NCBI GenBank assembly: GCA_023388055.1
Contig: JAEWGW010000003.1
Coordinates: forward strand, 124,001-188,000
Length of the DNA: 64,000 bases
From: Bacillota bacterium
Lineage (GTDB): Bacteria > Bacillota > Bacilli > Paenibacillales > NBRC-103111
Reading direction: 5' to 3'
The position numbers and the translations under genes are program-made. The notes under the pieces were generated by a model that worked only from the letters and a program-made list of their open reading frames with translations, was not told the DNA's origin and searched no databases. The first letter of the stretch is position 1, and each line of letters begins with the position of its first letter. Positions 60,543 through 64,000 of the stretch are shown piece after piece.

Positions 60543-61423
60543 GATTCATGCGGGTGCTGACCCGCCGCATTCATATCCTGGAATTGCTTGCGCATTCGCA
60601 GCGGCGTAGTGCCGGTGTGCTCCCGGAACACCCGGGCAAAATAGTTCGGATTGCCATAGCCGACCCGCTCCGACAGCTCGGCCATCGGCAGGTCCGTATC
60701 CCGCAGCAGCCGTCTGGCCTCCCGGAGGCGGACCTCCTGCACGAACTGTTGGACTGTCCGGTTCATGACCCGTTTGAACAGCCGGCAAAAATGAAAGAGG
60801 CTCAGCCCTGCGGCCCCGGCCACCTCCTGCAGCAGCAGCCTGCCGCTGTAGCCTTGCTCGATAAATGCAATGGCCGGCTTCAGTCGTTCATAATCCTGGG
60901 TCATCTTCACCAGACCAGCTGTGCCCTGCAGCTTGCGCAGCTGCTCCCGGATCAGCCGGAATACATGGGATTTGATCGCCGTCCTGTAGCCCAATCCGCC
61001 GCCTTCATATTCAAGGCGCACCTCCAGCAGAGAACCGCTGCAAACCTCCCCTTCCGGCTCCCGGGCACGGGCCAGCAAAGGATCAACCTCGGAGCGGAGC
61101 AGAAGATGGTATAAATGCTGCAGGTCCACTTCCTCCATGAATGAATCGAGGAGGCGGATATCCCAGACTACCCCGAGCAGCTCTGCCGCCTCCTCCAGGG
61201 CCTCCACACCATGCAGCACATTGGAATTGACAAAAAAAATGTCTCCTGCTTCTCCTTCATAGCTCCTCTCGTTTAGTTCAACCCGCACTCTTCCCGCAAG
61301 CACCAGCATCACCTCGAGATGCTCATGCCAATGGGGGTTTACGAGAATCCCCTGCCGCTTTTGCACTGTGACCCGCAGCGGGAAGGCGCTTCCCTCGAAG
61401 GGCTCCATTTTTTTGTACGTCAT
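60536..61423 (-). CDS. AraC-family regulator with cupin domain
   Basis: A 295-residue regulator. The N-terminal cupin has HWHEHLEVMLVLAG and GDIFFVNSNVLHG; the C-terminal AraC part has VAGAAGLSLFHFCRLFK and SERVGYGNPNYFARVFR. It is divergent from the GH63-like glycosidase gene across 118 bases and probably controls it; it could also act on the sugar operon that follows on the same strand. Confidence 0.92.
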   Translation of the reverse strand: MTYKKMEPFEGSAFPLRVTVQKRQGILVNPHWHEHLEVMLVLAGRVRVELNERSYEGEAGDIFFVNSNVLHGVEALEEAAELLGVVWDIRLLDSFMEEVDLQHLYHLLLRSEVDPLLARAREPEGEVCSGSLLEVRLEYEGGGLGYRTAIKSHVFRLIREQLRKLQGTAGLVKMTQDYERLKPAIAFIEQGYSGRLLLQEVAGAAGLSLFHFCRLFKRVMNRTVQQFVQEVRLREARRLLRDTDLPMAELSERVGYGNPNYFARVFREHTGTTPLRMRKQFQDMNAAGQHPHESE

Positions 61424-61541
61424 TGGTCTTCCTCCTCAATAGCAGGATTGTATCATTTTTCAGCAAAGGAAGGTATAGAAAGAACAGCTGCTTCACCTCA
61501 TACTAAAGCTCAGCAACAACAACCATAAGGGGGATATAATC

Positions 61542-63263
61542 ATGATTCTGGGATTGGAAAGACTGCCGGACCGGATAGGGGAAGGCGGGATATTTGCCTT
61601 TTCGGGAATGGACGGGCCAACCCATACGGCCTCCCGGTTTGTAGGCACCTGGGGGGAACGGCTGCCGGACCTGCTATTTCATACCCCGCGCAGGCGGAAG
61701 CTATCCGTAGGTTTGCCCGCTGATTTCAGTGTGGCCTATGTGACAGGGGATGTGTGCTCCTGGGTGGGCGCCGCGGGTGCCCTGACTCTCGCTTATACCC
61801 ACTGGCATACGCTGGCAGGAGAAGCTTGTGGAGGCTGCAGCCTTGCCCTTGATTTTGTGGAGGAAGCAGCCTCAGATACGGCCGGCAGCGAAGCGGAGGC
61901 TGCTCCGGGATTGACGCTTACGCGGGATTCACAAGCCGGCGACTGGATGGTGCTGGCCCGGCAGGGGCATCGATTCGCGGTTTCCTATGGGTGCAGCCGC
62001 GAGGAAGCCGTTGCCCGGGCGCAAGCCGGGCTGACCGTTTCCATGGAGGGAACGGTGGCGGAGAGGGTCGCCGCTTGCCTTCGCCTGCCCAAGCTTCCGG
62101 ACCCGGACCTGGACCGTCTGCTGCAGAAGTGTGTTTCCGTTATGAAGGTGAACACCTTGGCGGCCGAAGCCGGGATGAAGCAGCACTGGTCCACACCTGA
62201 CCGGGTGCCCCACAGGGACATGTGGCTTTGGGATACCGTGTTTCATTCCCTGGCCATGAATGCTCTGGACCCGGAGCTGAGCTGCCAGTGTCTGTTCACG
62301 ATGCTGGAGGCCCAGCTGGAGGACGGCATGATCCCCCACCAGATTTCTGTAAACGGCCGGAAAAGCAGCATTACCCAACCGCCTATTCTGGCCTGGGGGA
62401 TGTGGGAGAACTTCCGGCATCTGGGTAAACCGGAAGCGCTGGCATATGCGCTCCCTTATCTGGAGAGGTATCTGGAATGGAGCCTGCAGCACCGGGATGT
62501 AAACGGCAACGGGCTCCTGGAATGGGCTATTGCGGGAGATGTCATGTGCCGCTCCGGCGAGTCGGGGATGGATAATTCGTCCCGCTTCGATAAGGGCGTC
62601 AAGGTGGATGCCGTAGACTTCAACGTGTTCATGGCTCGGGATATGCACTATCTGTCAATGATTTGCCGGGAACTGCAGCAGGAGGAAAAGGCAGCGTTCT
62701 GGGCGCAGCGTGCGGAGCAGCTGTCGCAGCGGATTCAAGCCCTTCTATGGAGCGAAAAGGACCAGTTTTATTACGACCTGGAACCGGAAGGCCGCTTGTC
62801 CCCCGTCAAAGCCGTCAGCGGTTTCCTCCCCCTGCTGCTGGACAACCTGCATGAACAGCATACGGAGGGGCTGGTGCGGATGCTGAAGGACCCGCTCCAC
62901 TTTCTGACCGCCTGCCCGGTGCCAAGCATTGCCGTCTCCCAGCCGGAATGGGGCACGGATATGTGGAGGGGTCCTACCTGGATTAACATGAATGTGTTCA
63001 TCATCCTCGGGCTCCGCAAGCAGGGCAGACGGGAGGAAGCGGATTGGCTGAAGCAGCGGACCACCGGTTTGGTACAGAAATATGTTCTGAAATACGGCGT
63101 TGTATTCGAATATTACGACTCCACGGACCGGGTAGATCCGGTGGACTGCGACCGCAAGGGTCCCCGCCGCAAGCCGTATGATATCCGTGTCAAAACCGAC
63201 TCCATCCGCGATTATCACTGGACTGCCGCGCTGACCGCCTTGCTGCTGCTGGAGAGCTTCTAA
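61542..63263 (+). CDS. GH63/MGH1-like glycoside hydrolase
   Basis: A 573-residue cytoplasmic enzyme with no signal peptide. The last 400 residues form an alpha/alpha barrel with HRDMWLWDTVFHS, GMIPHQI and ESGMDNSSRFD, the latter matching the ESGMDNS signature of GH63-type enzymes such as YgjK and mannosylglycerate hydrolase. The C-terminus has WRGPTWINMN and FEYYD. It should hydrolyse an alpha-linked disaccharide or glycoside; the sugar is unknown. AAGGGGG precedes the ATG. Its stop overlaps that of the convergent SDR gene by four bases. Confidence 0.88.
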   Translation: MILGLERLPDRIGEGGIFAFSGMDGPTHTASRFVGTWGERLPDLLFHTPRRRKLSVGLPADFSVAYVTGDVCSWVGAAGALTLAYTHWHTLAGEACGGCSLALDFVEEAASDTAGSEAEAAPGLTLTRDSQAGDWMVLARQGHRFAVSYGCSREEAVARAQAGLTVSMEGTVAERVAACLRLPKLPDPDLDRLLQKCVSVMKVNTLAAEAGMKQHWSTPDRVPHRDMWLWDTVFHSLAMNALDPELSCQCLFTMLEAQLEDGMIPHQISVNGRKSSITQPPILAWGMWENFRHLGKPEALAYALPYLERYLEWSLQHRDVNGNGLLEWAIAGDVMCRSGESGMDNSSRFDKGVKVDAVDFNVFMARDMHYLSMICRELQQEEKAAFWAQRAEQLSQRIQALLWSEKDQFYYDLEPEGRLSPVKAVSGFLPLLLDNLHEQHTEGLVRMLKDPLHFLTACPVPSIAVSQPEWGTDMWRGPTWINMNVFIILGLRKQGRREEADWLKQRTTGLVQKYVLKYGVVFEYYDSTDRVDPVDCDRKGPRRKPYDIRVKTDSIRDYHWTAALTALLLLESF

Positions 63264-64000
63264 GCAAGTCCAGTTTGCTCCAAACTCCACTCCCACAATC
63301 GCGCGGCTTCCTCTTCATTCCTCGCCCGCGGCGACAGCTCCTGAACCTGGCGACGGTAATAATATTGTCCGCTCACATTGCTCAGCTCCGGCGCAGTGGC
63401 CAGATAAATAGCAGTGTCTGCGCCTTGTTCGGGAGTCAGGAAAACATGGGACAGCAGCTTCAGGATGGTGCGGCCAAAGCCCGTTTCCCGGTTCACGCCA
63501 ATGCTGGTTCCCACCGCACCCGGATGCAGACAATTCACGGTTACGCTGGTGCCCTGCAGATAGGCTGCCAGCTCACGGGTGAAAAGGATATTCGCCAGCT
63601 TGGAGCGGGCGTATGCTTTGCCCGGATTGAAGCCGCGGGACAGGGTGTGATCGTCCAGATAGAGCCTGCCCATTTTATAGGCACCGGAGGCCACCACTAC
63701 AATGCGGCCTTGTTCGGCCGCCTTCAGGTTATCCAGCAGCAGGTTGGTAAGCAGGAAATGACCCAGATGGTTCACGCCCAAGTCCCGTTCATAACCATCG
63801 GCGGTCAGCTCACGTTTGATGGTAACCACACCGGCATTATTCATTAACACATCCAGCACAGGGTAGGCGGCCTTAAAGGCTTCCGCAAAAGCGCGAATGC
63901 TGGAAAACGATCCCAAGTCGCACAGCATCAGATGAATCTGCTCCGACCCGCTCCGGCGTTTGGCCTCCTCCAGCGCTTCCTCCCCGCGCTGACGGCTCCG
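63260..64000 (-). CDS. Short-chain dehydrogenase, retinol-dehydrogenase-like (N-terminus outside window)
   Basis: The visible 246 residues cover most of a classical SDR except the N-terminal GxxxGxG cofactor loop, which is beyond base 64000. Motifs: DVLMNNAGVV, the Ser in VVASGAYKMG, and YARSK (catalytic Tyr and Lys). The segment VNHLGHFLLTNLLL is typical of retinol-dehydrogenase-like SDR proteins common in soil bacteria. The frame is open to the window end. The substrate is unknown. Confidence 0.9.
   Translation of the reverse strand, partial: RSRQRGEEALEEAKRRSGSEQIHLMLCDLGSFSSIRAFAEAFKAAYPVLDVLMNNAGVVTIKRELTADGYERDLGVNHLGHFLLTNLLLDNLKAAEQGRIVVVASGAYKMGRLYLDDHTLSRGFNPGKAYARSKLANILFTRELAAYLQGTSVTVNCLHPGAVGTSIGVNRETGFGRTILKLLSHVFLTPEQGADTAIYLATAPELSNVSGQYYYRRQVQELSPRARNEEEAARLWEWSLEQTGLA

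Overview
The window reads as chromosomal DNA of a Paenibacillus-like, endospore-forming member of the Bacillota. The grounds are strong GGAGG ribosome binding sites, YesM/YesN two-component pairs next to LplB/LplC-type sugar transporters, a cell-wall protein with three SLH modules, a dipicolinate synthase A subunit, a YheC/YheD spore-coat ATP-grasp protein, CcpA-like cre boxes and rather GC-rich codon use for the phylum. I saw no rRNA, tRNA, CRISPR array, prophage or transposase gene. The first gene (a sugar-binding lipoprotein) and the last (a short-chain dehydrogenase) run off the window.

Layout. 1-5.4 kb: binding lipoprotein, YesN/YesM pair and an FAD oxidoreductase. 5.6-11.0 kb: secreted SH3-like protein, membrane-anchored metallo-beta-lactamase-fold hydrolase, PH-domain protein, methyltransferase and YheC/YheD protein. 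11.2-14.4 kb: a two-gene 2,3-diaminopropionate module in which the SbnA enzyme is fused behind an adenylate-forming domain, followed by SbnB. 14.4-19.5 kb: zinc alcohol dehydrogenase with divergent TetR, a secreted NlpC/P60-type protein and a CBO0543-like membrane protein. 19.6-24.7 kb: a lone dpaA, iron-sulfur serine dehydratase genes (the alpha subunit carries an in-frame TAA), and a LysR regulator with a divergent EamA transporter. 24.9-30.8 kb: ThDP enzyme plus carboxymuconolactone-decarboxylase-like protein, then an ECF sigma/anti-sigma/ABC operon. 31.3-42.8 kb: DUF817, HAD, DUF2339, a NarL-type two-component pair, an epimerase-like protein, small membrane proteins and an Rrf2-MATE-methyltransferase operon. 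43-51 kb: SLH surface protein, secreted laminin-G-like protein and AraC plus LysE exporter. 51.1-60.3 kb: an apparent xylan/xylo-oligosaccharide operon (two permeases, lipoprotein, GH10 xylanase, YesM, YesN). 60.5-64 kb: AraC, a GH63-like glycosidase and an SDR.

The most unusual signal lies between the genes. Seven intergenic regions hold elements built from a short word repeated at a fixed 50-bp step (50-52 bp), usually as two direct copies followed by two inverted copies. Each locus has its own word, except the pair at 30.9 and 37.4 kb, which are sequence relatives. Three of the elements (18.4, 30.9 and 37.4 kb) have the same outer span of 183 bases. All five convergent gene pairs with a gap above about 250 bp carry such an element. 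I know of no described family with this geometry, and it is my main candidate for an undescribed system.
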